Shown: positions 1 through 12,300 of the stretch, piece after piece
Position numbering within the stretch: the stretch's first letter is position 1
Layout: each line of letters opens with the position of its first letter
NCBI GenBank assembly: GCA_013400115.1
Contig: VXBP01007509.1
Coordinates: 620,001 to 684,000 of the forward strand
DNA from: Rhinopomastus cyanomelas
Lineage: Eukaryota; Chordata; Aves; Bucerotiformes; Rhinopomastidae
Direction: 5' to 3'
Length of the DNA: 64,000 nucleotides
Translations under genes and position numbers: made by a program
Notes under the pieces: model-generated
Databases searched by the model: none
What the model was told of the DNA's origin: nothing
What the model saw: only the letters and a program-made list of their open reading frames with translations

Positions 1-352
1 AATCTGGTTCTTGCCCACTGGAACATGACCTGAAGGTACTAGTTTGTGTTCTGTTTGCATTTATAGTTCTTTACATTTTGCCCCAAATCACTCTTCACTT
101 CATCTTTCAGTCTCCTAGTTTCAGAAATGTGAATTACAAAATTAAACACTTCTATTTTGTTAACATCTTTTTAGATTCCTGCTTTAGTCACAGAACTACA
201 GCTAATATTTCCTTTTCCAAGATACTAGCACTAGTATTAGCAAATAATGTATTTGTACCTTGGTGTTCTTCTGGATGGTGTTCCATTCTTCTTTGACATC
301 TGTTTGCCAAGGCTGTGTGACTGTCTGGAGTTGCAGAAAGTTACAGCGGTGA

Positions 353-460
353 ATTCTTGTGCCACTTGGTCTAGGTGGTCCTGCTCTGGCAGGGGGATTG
401 GACTAGATGATCTTTCAAAGTCCCTTCCAATCCTTAATGCTCTGTGATTCTGTGAATTCT
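353..460 (+). mobile_element. CR1 LINE, 3' tail fragment
   Basis: Shows the CR1 end seen throughout the window: ACTTGGTCTAGGTGGTCCTG, then GGATTGGACTAGATGATCTT and a terminal TCTGTGATTCTGTG repeat. 5'-truncated, as usual for CR1. Confidence 0.85.
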
Positions 461-523
461 TCCACAGCTTTTCATTCCCTGAAAGCTGTTACTACTTCTT
501 ACAATGTAAAAGTTCAAGTTTAA

Positions 524-640
524 AATCATAGAATCATTAGGGATTGGAAGGGACCTTGAATGATCATCTAGTCCAATCTCCTGCCACAGCAGGATCACCT
601 AGGCCAAGTCACACAGGAACACATCCAAGTGGAGCTGGAC
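524..640 (-). mobile_element. CR1 LINE, 3' tail fragment
   Basis: Reverse complement of the same tail, starting ATCATAGAATCATTAGGGAT and ending near the ACACATCCAAGTGG block. Confidence 0.85.
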
Positions 641-867
641 AATTAGATGAATTGTCATTCCCCAAAACTCTGCAACAACTTAACCTGAAGCCTCCTAGTC
701 CCAGTAAAACACTTGATTTTGGCACTAAATTTCTCCCTCATCTCTTTGTGGGCATGTGTCCAATCACCTCTATAAGCACTTATTTCCTACCACCATATAA
801 GCAATGTCTTCACACTACATACTGCATCTGTCCCATCTGGGGAACATTCTCAAAGCTTGGCTGTTGA

Positions 868-1296
868 CTAGGATTTGGTATGAAACAGTGGCAGCCACTG
901 CTTCTGTTCAGCGTGCAGGAGAGAAACTTGGAATAAAAACCTGAGTGGAAACACATTTTGAGTAGAAAATGTGCTTCTTAGAACAAGTTTTGTTGTTGGT
1001 TTTTTAGTGACATCTCTTATTAGCCTTTCCTTTGATTTTAACCCACAAGCTCTGAACCCTGTCATCACCATCATTAAGTTCCAAGCATTCATAATTCTCC
1101 CTAACACAGAGGGCCACCCCACCACCTCCCTACCTTGCCTGTCACTTTTGAAATGTTGGTAACCATCAATTGCAGCATTGCATCCAATTCTGTGACTCAT
1201 CACACCAAGTTTCCGTGACGGCAACTACGGCATAGCTTTCCACGTGCACAATGGCCTCCAGTTCCTCCTGTTTGTTGCCCAAGGTGTGTGCATTAG
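868..1296 (-). mobile_element. Old CR1-type LINE, endonuclease region of ORF2 (left piece)
   Basis: The minus strand translates, with frame breaks, to landmarks of the CR1 apurinic-like endonuclease: TNAHTLGNKQEELEAIV, then VAVTETW, NAAIDGYQ and DRQGR. It is decayed. The continuation lies beyond the LTR inserted at 1297-1738. Confidence 0.65.
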
Positions 1297-1738
1297 TGTA
1301 GAAGAACTGCTAACAGAGCTAGCGCTGAGCAGCGCTCTGGACAACCCAGCACTGAGCCAAGAATAGCTGCCAGGTGCCTCTGAGAATGGCCTTGGAACCT
1401 CAGCAAGGATGATAGGAGGCCTCAGCAAGGATGATAAGCGAGCAAACTAATTATAGAGGAATGTTAACCAGACTGTGGGAATCAGAGAATGGGGCCGTGT
1501 TTGGGAAAGCTGGAGGGGCCGTCCAATCAGGTAGTTTGTCGATGATGGCCAATAGGCTAGAGGACAGCTACGCGTGACAAAGGCCATGTACCCAATGAGT
1601 GTAACCTCAGTGCCGCATGGACAGGGCATGACTGTATATAAGCAAGGCGGTTACGGGAATAAACGAGCTCGGCACCTTAACCATATTGGTGTGCATGTCG
1701 TTGACTCGGCTAGCCCCTCGGAGGCCACCCTGGTTACA
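1297..1738 (+). mobile_element. Solo endogenous-retrovirus LTR
   Basis: A 442-bp unit that begins TG and ends CA, with a TATA box (TATATAAG, 1635-1642), a polyadenylation signal (AATAAA, 1658-1663) and a U5-like end. It is flanked by CATTAG on both sides (1291-1296 and 1739-1744), a 6-bp target duplication; the identity in fact extends to 12 bp (CATTAGTGTAGA). No internal retroviral genes are present, so it is a solo LTR. Confidence 0.7.
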
Positions 1739-1860
1739 CATTAGTGTAGATACACCTCAGGTGGGAGAAGCCCTAAAACCCTCCTGAGCCTACTCAGACG
1801 TTTCTAACCTCTCAACAACCTTTTTGTTCTTCCTGTCACATGGGACGTTGTTCTCCTTTA
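1739..1860 (-). mobile_element. Old CR1-type LINE, right piece interrupted by the LTR
   Basis: Resumes the endonuclease-region sequence after the LTR; joined to 868-1296 it reads through the TNAHT landmark. The outer boundary is uncertain. Confidence 0.45.
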
Positions 1861-3154
1861 ACTTTCACGCTAAACTATTCTATTTAAGACAACATACACA
1901 TTTTTACCCAGAACCAAGTGTTTAATATCTATTTAGTGGATAAACAGAGAATAAAAACTTATTTACACGTATTTCATACCCATGCAAAATATTTAAAACA
2001 CAATTAAAATCTGTCAAAAGATCAAACTATCAAAAAATATTAAATTAAATAAGGACCTCCTAGACAAAGAGAGTTATTTGATTCTTTACATTTGGAATAA
2101 AATACACTGGGGAAACCCCAAATCCTATATGTGAGCCTACCATATATTTTTAGGGTTTATGAATCCTGAGCATACACCAGTAGACCAGTATTGGCATGCA
2201 ATGCTGTCAGCTACATCATGAAAGAGTATGGAATGATGCTCCAAGAATTAAAACAGATTTGGACAGAGGGAATTTGGTTAGAAATTGGAAAATACTTTCT
2301 GGTAGTAAGTTCCATTAGACTTTGAAATAAATAGCCTAAAAATTTATGAAATCTTCACCAATATTAGAGATTTCTATAATAAATTTGATGTCATTTTTTC
2401 AGGTATGGATTAAGCCTGTTCCTTTCCTTTTGCAGAATCCTTTGAGATCCTTATTCTGTTGTTTAAGTGACAAGTATTTCTATTCATATTCCATTCCATT
2501 TTTTTATTGTAGTTGATTTTTCAATGCTTATGTTACAGAACTATAGCTGGAGATAAACAATTTACACTTTTCTTTCTATCAGTTATGTAAGAGGAGAAAA
2601 GTGTGTTAATTCAGATATTATGGACAACACAAAGGGTTTTTGTGGGCGCCTCAGTAGAAAAAAGAATGTATGGACTGCAGCAAGGAGCAGGCTGCCTGTG
2701 TGAGGCAGGGAGCTGCTTCTGCTACAAGCAGGGATCTGCAGCAGGTAAACTTGGAGGTCCCATCCAACCTGTGCAGTTGTCCCAGTCTACACTGGTGATT
2801 GGGGTGGCATTTTCAGCATATATACAGGTCTGGGAATATTTTTGGTGTGTGCTAAGGAGCACACTAGAACAGTTGCCTGTGGTGAACATGGCAGTTCTTC
2901 TGCCTAAAGGTGATGTTGGAGCCACGCAGGGACCAGAGCTACCTGAGTGCTCACCTACACAGTGCAGCTTTAGATCTATATGTAGGATCAACAAGTCCTC
3001 CAAGCTACCACCTTTTGTGAGCAGATGTCTAGGTGTGACTTGCAAGATTGCATGTCCCTGCTAGTACAGAAAGCAAAGAAGCAACCTGTCCAAAATGAAC
3101 CAGAATTTCCATAGGAGAAAACCTCCTCAATTCCTTTCAAGATTACCCTGCTCA
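1861..3154 (-). other. 3' flank and probable 3' UTR of gene A
   Basis: No gene seen. The only AATAAA in a plausible position on the minus strand is at 2503-2508, about 650 bp after the stop. Open frames on both strands at 2600-3064 overlap each other and match nothing I recognise. The 1861-2500 part is AT-rich unique sequence. Confidence 0.3.
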
Positions 3155-3399
3155 TTAAAGAGTTGCCTGTTCATTTTCTTCAATGTTGGTTACAAGACAG
3201 TTTGACTCATGAGTTCCAGGGTCAGCATCCCCACGGTATATGGCATTGTCAAAACTGGCTGTAATGGTTCGTTGATCACGTCTTTTTTTGTAGAAGAAAT
3301 AGAATGTGAGGCCAGTTCCTGTTAGCAGAAGGAAGACGAGTATAACAATCATCCCACCTGAGCTATTCGCAGCTGAAGCAGCAGCCTCGTATTTTGATG
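3155..3399 (-). CDS. MRC1: Gene A exon 30: transmembrane segment and cytoplasmic tail
   Basis: Encodes a helix (GGMIVILVFLLLTGTGLTFY), the stop-transfer basic cluster KKRR, then a tail with FDNAIYRG and the conserved end NIEENEQATL, followed by a stop codon. The FxNxxY endocytosis signal survives as FDNAIY, but the residue after the Tyr is Arg, so the di-aromatic Tyr-Phe of mammals and gene B is gone. Confidence 0.95.
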
Positions 3400-6300
3400 C
3401 TGAAAGACAAAACAGAACAATTACTACAAGACTACTCTTGCTTACAGCAAGCATCACTCTGAGTAAATTGAGTGAGCTGTAAAATTGCTGAACAACAGTA
3501 ACATAATTAACAGGCTGATAGTGATGCATGTTCCAGATGGACAGTGCAAAATTGTCTTAATCTCTTACAAGTTCCTTTTAAAAGCCCTGTGTTATATGAC
3601 AGTATAATATTTGTTAAATATAAAAATATATTTATATAAATATAAAAATAGCTGGTTCGAGATAAAAAAATACCCGGTTTGAGATAAAAACATTTATTTT
3701 AAAGAGAATTAAAGTAAGACAACAGCTAACAGTTAAGTGGTAGTTAAAGGAAACACGGAGTCAATTTTACTTGTAAATAAAAAAGAGAATTTATAGAAAT
3801 TCATTTTTACTGGACTTACTAGAAAGCAACTTACCTTTTTTGACATGTGACTCATGGGTTGGCTCGACTTCAATAACTTTAAAATTAAAATACATAAGTA
3901 TTAGACACTGCTTGCAAGTGTGTTTGCAAAGATTAAGCAAATCACTGCATACATAGTTTTTACTTCGTGCTCCTGTCACATTTTAAATATGCACAGACTC
4001 ATAGGATGGTTTAGGTTGGAAGGGACTTCAGATATCATCTAGTTCCAATCCTGGGCAGGGACACCTCTCACTAGACCAGATAGCCCAGAGCTCCATCCAA
4101 CCTGGCCATAAACACTTCCAGGGAGGGGGCATCCACATCCTTCCTGGGCAAACAATTGTAGTACCTCACCACCCTCATAGAGAAGAACTTCATCTTTACA
4201 TCTAACCCAAATCTACCCTCTTTCAGTTTGAAACCATTACACTTTATCCTCTCAGCCTGCCCTCACAGCACTGATTAGCTTTGTGGTGTTTCCCTGGACC
4301 ACTTGAGCAGCTGCACATGCTGAGGGCCACAAAGCTGAAGGCATTACACAGACATAAATTAAAATACTATGAAATACTATGAAAACACTGGAGTCAGACT
4401 GAATCTATCAAATATTCATGTTTAAATATATTTATAAAAAATAAACAAAAAACCCCAAACTGCTGAAGTATTAATTGCTTTGAACTCCTTGTGGTAAGGG
4501 ACTGTCTACACTTCCACAGTGCAAGGCTTCACACTGAATGTTTTACACATGTAAAAGTGGAAAGAACATTTGCTAAGCAGCATTTAAGCTGTGTTTTCAG
4601 GCAAGTCCCTTTTTCTCCTTCCATTGCTAGCAAAAGTGCCTGCCTGACTCCTGCAAAACTCGCAGGTGATTCCATTTCCAACCTGCCAACTTGAGGAGAC
4701 CCACAAGCCCAAGTTTGAATTGGTCACATCTTGTATCTCTTCTGTTTGTGCAGTTGATCTGTTTGAAGATGATAGCTCTGGCCCATTTCATACTGTCTCC
4801 CAGCTGATGTGTGCAAACCCAGACGAATTCACATGTACAGAGTGGCTCATGCATAGGTGCAGCTGGTCACACTTCCTGCAGTACTGCTTCGCATGCAAGA
4901 GAGACTCAGCCCAGCCTGTGACACATTCAGATTTTGCATGGGTTGACAATCAAAAACCCACAGGGCCACAAGTAGCCATTAAAAATGAAAGGTACTATGT
5001 TGTTTTGTTGGCTTGACCTGTCTCCCTATGTCTAAGTCAGCAGATAAATTAACTCTGTCACACTGCCTGTCCTTGTTAGACACTTTCTGTCCAGCAGATC
5101 CAAGTACACCTCACTAGTACTGACCCTGCTGGTGGTACTGAGCCTTCTGACAGCACCTACCTTCTTTCTGCAGGAGCTCAGTGACTTTGCACTGCTGTCC
5201 ATCAGCTTAGCTAGCAGGAGAGTGTCTGCCTTTCTCCTCAGCACTAGCTTAGTCCCTTATTAATCATCTGCTGCCCAGTCCACCGTAACCCTAATGACAT
5301 TACGTTTTCTCACAATCTCAACATGTGATATAATCTCCACTATCCCAGGGAACATACAGCAAATGCCAAGAAATCAGTGCTTTTAACCTGAGAGGAAGAA
5401 ACAGTGACTCAGTTCTTCTCCAGCACTAGTTCTCATTGCTCTTAGCAGAAGTTACTCTTGGCTTTGATGCGGGTGCACGTGCGGGACTACGTGAAGTATA
5501 CCCACGGCACAGGCACTTTGGCTTGATGCGTGTTAACCCAGCACACAGACATTCAGAACATACTTTTGGCAATTTTGCAAATAAAACTGTGGTCAGCGCT
5601 GCAGTGAAACTTCCTCCAGGTTCCACTTGAGACATCCATGTCAACACAGTGTTCATCAAAAAACGAAGGCTCTTGTTTTTCCCAGTTGACAAATTCCACC
5701 GCAGTTCCATCTATCCATATCCATTCCCCTAAAATTAAAAGTAATATCTGGTGAGTGAATGAAGAGGGGAATCCTTTCCACTCTACTGGGTGTGATGACA
5801 CTGGGTATGGAATGTATTAGTTGATCCAGTTAGCATCAGAGAGGGCTCATCAGAGATTCTGGTGGGAGCTTACCAAACGTAAGTGCCCACAGGCAAGGTA
5901 ACTCCACTAGCCTTCAGGGCCACGGTTGCCAGTGATGTAAGGAAGACATGCCCAGGCTGCCCAAGGACTTGTAGATGAAACCTGTGCCAAGACCCGACAC
6001 GTGCCTTGGAGCCTTAAGAAAGGCAGAGCCATAACCAAGGCCACTCATTGCAGCCCAGACTAGACTTGCTCTAGGCATCTATCGTCAAAATTTGCCATGA
6101 GCAACAGGCTTCAGAATTCCAATTACATAATAAACGGAGGGGGGAAGCGGAAGTATTTTTTTATTAAAATAAGAAGTTCCACCAATCAATTTGTAAAAAA
6201 AGCTTGAAAATTAGACTGAGAAATGTTGTGAGGCACCTCAGTGAACTGACATAACTTCTGTTGTTTAGAAATAAACTTTAACTTAAGACTGTCTCAGTTT

Positions 6301-9300
6301 TTAATGACAAGGCAACGTTTTTCTTAGAAGACTGGTTGAATATCAAGCACTTGTAATTTAAAAAAACAAAATGAAACACTTCCATAATCTATCGCAGTGT
6401 TAAGGTAAAACCTTTCACAGAATGAAATAAGCTCTAAGTAAAGCGTAAACCTCCTGGGGGTTTATGTTTTAAGTATTTTAGCAGAAGAACTAGTAAACCT
6501 TTGATTTGCGTCTGCTTCGTTATCTACTCTGTTACTACGGTAGTGTTATCTCTGTTTGGTGTTTATTATCCTCTCAGCGTGCATTGTGACATAATTACCA
6601 TCGACATTTTTGGACAATCCTATCCAAAACCTTCTGAAGTCAGATGCAACTTGAGACAAATAAAATAAGAGAAAGTTCATTTCAGCTGCATCTTCAATGG
6701 AAACCAGAGAAGCACCTAGAATGAAAGATGACATCCAATTTCAGAATGGTTTTTCATTAGAAATTAATTATCCCAGTAAACAAACATAACAAATTTCCTG
6801 ATCAGCTTTTTCATACAGTAGAAGAACCTTGATAATATATTTAAATTAGCTGTAACTTTCATTGGATATACATGCAACTACTTATTTGTATTATCTCTTG
6901 GTTCTGGACTAAAAACCAAGTGCGTAAATAGTCCATAAAATACCTTATTAAATAAGGTACTTACCCATCTGAATACAGGTCACAGAAGCATCAGGCCATG
7001 TTTCCTCAGACATGGTGTGAACGTAGTAGCAGTGACCACGGAAGGGGATCCAAGATCTACCATGTTTTGGTTCCGGACACCTTCCAGGTAGCTGTGGTGG
7101 TTCGCTGGGGATTAACACTATGAGGGACACACACAGAGGTTTAATGAAGACAAAGCAAACATGTATTTCTGCATCACACATCAGCCCCAGCAATTTGACA
7201 GTAGTTCCAGAAAAAACAATGTTCCATAGACTTAAATAATGATAAAAGATTGATGCAAATGAGATAAACCAGTAATAAACTGAACCGACTGGAGCTTATT
7301 CTCCAGTACGCTAAAGGCTTGCACCAGTCCAACCACAACTGCCTTCAGCAAAGCAGTTTTTACTTCAAACCTGTGAAATAAAATGAGGAATGAGTCAGCA
7401 CGCGTAACGGATCTGAGCACCACCACAAGCCACTGGCTTGTGTCCACCCTGTTTGTAGCAAGGTCACTCAGAGAAGCTGTCTGTACCTGCCCTTGTACAC
7501 ACATCCTGATGGCTGTAAGAGCAGAACTGATGGCCTCCTGCATCACCCGGTTAAAGGCAACACGAGGCATAGAGTAATGTAAACATTATTGTAACGTATG
7601 GTGTGGAAGTCACAAATTCCACACACAACGTAAAACATGCTTGAAAATTAACTGCAACATTTCATGGGAAAAGTATCTCAGCAGAAGCTGCCCAGGATCT
7701 CCTACTGTTAAGAAACCTAAATGAATCAATTCAGCTGCTAGACTGGCAGCACTTTCTTACCTCGCAATATTACAGAAGATACTTATAAATGCAAATGTAT
7801 TTCATTAATATAATTATAGTTAGGATAAAGTTGATCGACTCTGTAGTTCATTGCAAACAGTGATGCAGAAAATAACTATTTCAATGTGGCCTGAAGTACT
7901 GGAGTCATCTGTATGATGTGCTTGTGTCAACAGACCTGTGAAATGAAATGTCTGGACATCACTCAGAGAGGCTGGACCTGAGAGTTCTTCCTTAATCAAA
8001 TCAATAGTTCATCTCTCAAGGCATGCACTCTCTGTCATAATCTTTATTTTAGTTTAGTATTTCCACACGTGTGAAGCCATTAATTTAGATTCCAGCGTCC
8101 CAGATCACATTTATCTCGTTCACAACTTACCGTCAGATTGTTTACAGAGAGAGATAAAGGTTTCATTGCAAGACGCTGTCCTCCAAAACCCATCCAGATC
8201 TAAATACACACAGGCTGTGTTCTTATTTGGTTCTCCACTGGCCCAGTTGTAATACCTGCTCCACCTTCTGTCTGACCATGTGTATTGGCCATGAATCTAG
8301 AAGCAAATTACAATAAGTATTATGTCATGTAAAAGAATTGGATTGAAAGAATGTGAAGATTAAACTTGAAGGAACACACAAATTAGGAGAAAATCAGAAT
8401 TATGGTTTCTTATACAAAATTAACCGTTTTCTGTCATGGACCCAGACTTCCACTCTCCACTGCAATTGGGGGAGTGGTCCTACAGGTATTTATCTAGTAC
8501 ATAACATATGGTATTCGGTTCACACCATCCATCTCCCGGTCTTGTCTTGGAAGCTGTTTGTACTTGGATGGGAGACCATCTGGGTCCACCTGTTGCTGTG
8601 GGCTTACCCCGCTCCAGCAGGGCAGGTTGGACTTAGATGATCTTTCAGGTGCCTTCCAACCTGCGACACTGTGTGATTCTGTGACTCTCATGCACTAATT
8701 AGGCAAAGGGCCTGGCGCTAACAAATGTGGATGTGCAGTGAAGATTTTATCAAAGCAGTCCACCTGAGCACACAGAGATCACATAAAGATCACAGACAAG
8801 TTATTTTTAGCATTCTTCTAGCACAAGCTTCTCTATATATTTGGAAAGCACTGAGTAAAAGCAGTTCTGATGGAGAGAGGAATACTAACGACGTTTGTCA
8901 TGGGGTAGGCACCACAGATCCCTGCCACTCTTGGCAGCAGGTCTCATGACAGGTTTCTAGTTCTAGCAAAGACCAGCTCCTGGAGATGAGCTAAGCATAT
9001 TCACAGAATATTCACAGGATGTTAGAGGTTGGAAGGGACCTCGAAAGATCATCTAAGTCCCCCCCCCCCCCTGCTGGAGCAGGGTAAGCCTACAGTGCTG
9101 ACTCAGGATGTCCTACATGGGGCTCAGACTCATGACCCCAGGAATTCAGAGTCCCATGCTCTACCAGCTGAGCCAACCAGACCCACTGCTATTTGCAGAA
9201 GATGACCAATACAAGTCACATCCATAGCTCTTCTCACTCCATCCTGCACAGCCTAACCTCTTCTTCCTGTGATTTTTAGAGTTTTAACCCTTTCCTGTCC

Positions 9301-12300
9301 TTTTCCCTTTGAAGTCCTCGGCCACGTTTCATCACAGATGTCCAATGTTGGTTTCACGGTGCTTTCTCTCACTGAAGTGCAGCTCCATCTCATCTCACTT
9401 CAGTACCTGTGGCCTGTCTCAGTCCCATGTCCAACCATGTTCTCGCTTTGCCTCTCTCCTCTTGATTTCCCCAGTCCCACAAACATCCACCTGCGTTACC
9501 TTTTTTTATGTCCTTTTAAATGCCTCTAATAGATCCTCCCCCTCTCAGACCTTCCCACTCTTTGATGACTGAGTTTCATGGCAGTTTTTCACAAAGCATT
9601 GGCTTTAGATTCAAAAACCAGCCTAAGGTGTCCTGTTTGCTAGAAGCCTGTTGCCATCTGTATGCTGCAACTTGCCATTTTCCCTTATTGCCAAGCACAG
9701 TCTCCCATGGTGCTAGGCTGTGAATTGAAACTTAAAATAACCTCATGAAAAAGGAACTGCTTTTAACCCAAGGTGTTTCTGTGGTGTGCTCCACAATGTG
9801 TCTTCAGAAATAGCAATGCTCCCTCACATGAATGTGGGGTAGACCAAAGGGTTGGAAACTCTATAGCCACTTTTACCACTGAAGCCACTGGCCACTGCAG
9901 CTACATCCTGGGAAGCCTTTCAAATGCAGGCTGTGGCAGTTCTTACTTCATAGCCAAACATTCAGATGTGTAAAACCCCTGGAGGGGAGGGAAGTTACAT
10001 ACTTCATCAAGGTTTTGATGCCTACCACATACTCATACACCCTATGATGATCTGACTCATGGTGTCTCATGGGACCGTGTGCACCCAGAGAGGTGGATCT
10101 CATCAAACTCTGAGCCAGAAATGTGGCTGGTCTATGTAGATCTAGAGTAACAGTACAACTGTGACAAGCATTCGATGGACTCACAGTGTTACTGTTAAGG
10201 CCAATCCATGCAGGCTCCCCGTGCTTTAATATTTGTAACCACAAGTAAGAGGCAACATAAGGATCCAAAATGCTGGCAAGTTCAGCAAGCTGGTCTCTGC
10301 AGTTCTTCTGTGCTTCTTCCCAGCTCATTTTGTAGTTGATGACTGCATAGTGGTCATCCCCGTAATCATTAAAGCCCAAGATGGGAAGAGTGGGTTGGTA
10401 ATTCACCAGATTGGGGTCTGTAACAAGAAAACAAGCAAGCAGACAACATTTTATAATTTTCTCATTTAAAGGCAAAGTACCATTGTCTCTCTCCCACCCA
10501 ATCACCAAGAAGAGTAAAACACATTTATTTCCTGATCCAGCCCTTTACAGATGAAAGGTTAAGAGATTCTCTCCAAAATCTAAGATTTATTCTCATCTTG
10601 TTAAAACGGTCCATGGTGCATGTGATGCTATCAGACTAATTTCAGTTAAAATAGGGTAGAATACGGGCAGGGCACGTTCGACGCCAGCTTGGCAGAGCTA
10701 CCATACATCAGCTGGAGTAGCAAATGGTGAAGGACGGCTCACCAGAATTTTTCTGGCATATGTAGCTTTTACTTGTTCTACAGTTTTCATCTTTCCATTG
10801 TCCTGCGTCTTCAATAGGTTTCTTCATCATAAAGACACAGTCATCCTACAGGGGAAAGGAGGTAAATATGAAAATGATGTGGGCAGGCAGGAAAGACTCC
10901 TACTCCTACTGGACATATAGACTCACCATCACACGCAGGCACAGACAGGTGAATCAGGTGAAGGTCAGATACGAGAACTCACAGCAACATTCAAGAGCAG
11001 AGGTATGACAGTAAAGATTCACCACTCAGCCCCAGGAAACCTGCACTCAGATGATGGAAGTCATCACAGAGCACAGCACTGACACAGGAGGAAGTGTCTG
11101 ATGTGTATAATCCCTGTGCATGTGTGCAATGTGTGTGTGCAGGTAGACACACGTGTGCTGGTTCTGGCCCACAGCATGTTTCAGCTCTGCTGCTCTTTTT
11201 CCTGGAGGTCATGGGAGAACCCTCCCCAATCCTGAAGCTTGCCTGGAGAGTTGAAATCTCCTTATAAAAGAGAGAAACTTGGCAAAGCTAACACAGGAGT
11301 ACAGGAACAGTACTACTGAGCAGGATTCTGCCGTAGCCACTTCACAATTCACAGACTCACACACAGCTCTGTCTAGCAATTAGGCACAAAGAGGTGCAGC
11401 AGTGCTGAAAGTTCAGAAGCATGCAGGACAGATCTTCCAGAGCAAAGTTTAAAGGGAGAAGATAAAAATGACGAAGGAAGACATAGCCTCCCCCTCTTTT
11501 GAGGATTTCATTCAATGAATTAATCTAAATAAACTCAGCACCAAGAAATGTAAATATAAGCAGTTAGCTGAATATTTCCATCATGCCTAAATAATATTCA
11601 CTGTATCTCAAAGTTATGCAGTTCATGGTTCACTATGGTTTGTTTGAATCTCCTGTTGTGGTAGAGTGAGGAGAACTGCTCCCTGGTCTGAGTTCTGCGT
11701 AATGTTCCAAAGCCTCTGTTGGATTCATAGAGAATCATGAGAAAACACAGAAGGAGGTCCTGGTGGACAGCAGGATGACCACGAGCCAGCAATGTGCTCT
11801 TGTGGCCAAGAGGGCCAACAGCATCCTGGAGTGGATCAGAATGGGGGTGGCTAGTAGATCAAAAGATGTTCTTCTCCCCCTCTACTCTGCACTAGTGAGG
11901 CCACATCTGGAGTACTGTTATCCAGTTCTGGGCCCCTCAGTTCAAGAAGGACACAGAGCTGCTGGAGAGTGTCCAGCGTAGAGCAATGAGGATGATGAAG
12001 TGAAGCACCTCCCTTATGAGGAGAGGCTGAGGGAGCTGGGTCTCTTTAGCTTGGAGAACAGGAGACTGAGGGGTGACCTCATTAATGTGAAGGGTTGGTG
12101 TCAGGAGGGTGGAGCCAGGCTCTTCTCAATGTCATCCGGTGACAGGACGAGGGGCAATGGGTGTGAGTTGGAACATAGGAAGTTCCACATCAATATGAGA
12201 AGGAACTTCCTCACAGTGAGGGTAACAGAGCATTGGAACAGGCTGCTTGGGGGGGTTGTGGAGTCTCCTTGCCTGGAGATGTTTAAAACCCTCCTGGATG

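Noticed and set aside
1225..1629. Minus-strand open frames across the LTR
   Set aside because: They run antisense through LTR regulatory sequence and encode nothing retroviral.
2603..3064. 153-codon plus-strand open frame
   Set aside because: It overlaps a minus-strand open frame, lies in the probable 3' UTR of gene A, shows no known domain and has no promoter or splice context.
8511..8606. 5S rRNA gene
   Set aside because: The middle is deleted and the 3' end continues into a CR1 tail without a T-run terminator.
9110..9182. tRNA-Lys gene
   Set aside because: The B box and acceptor stem are mutated and the sequence runs directly into a 5S remnant and CR1 tail, so it is a SINE head and not a tRNA gene.
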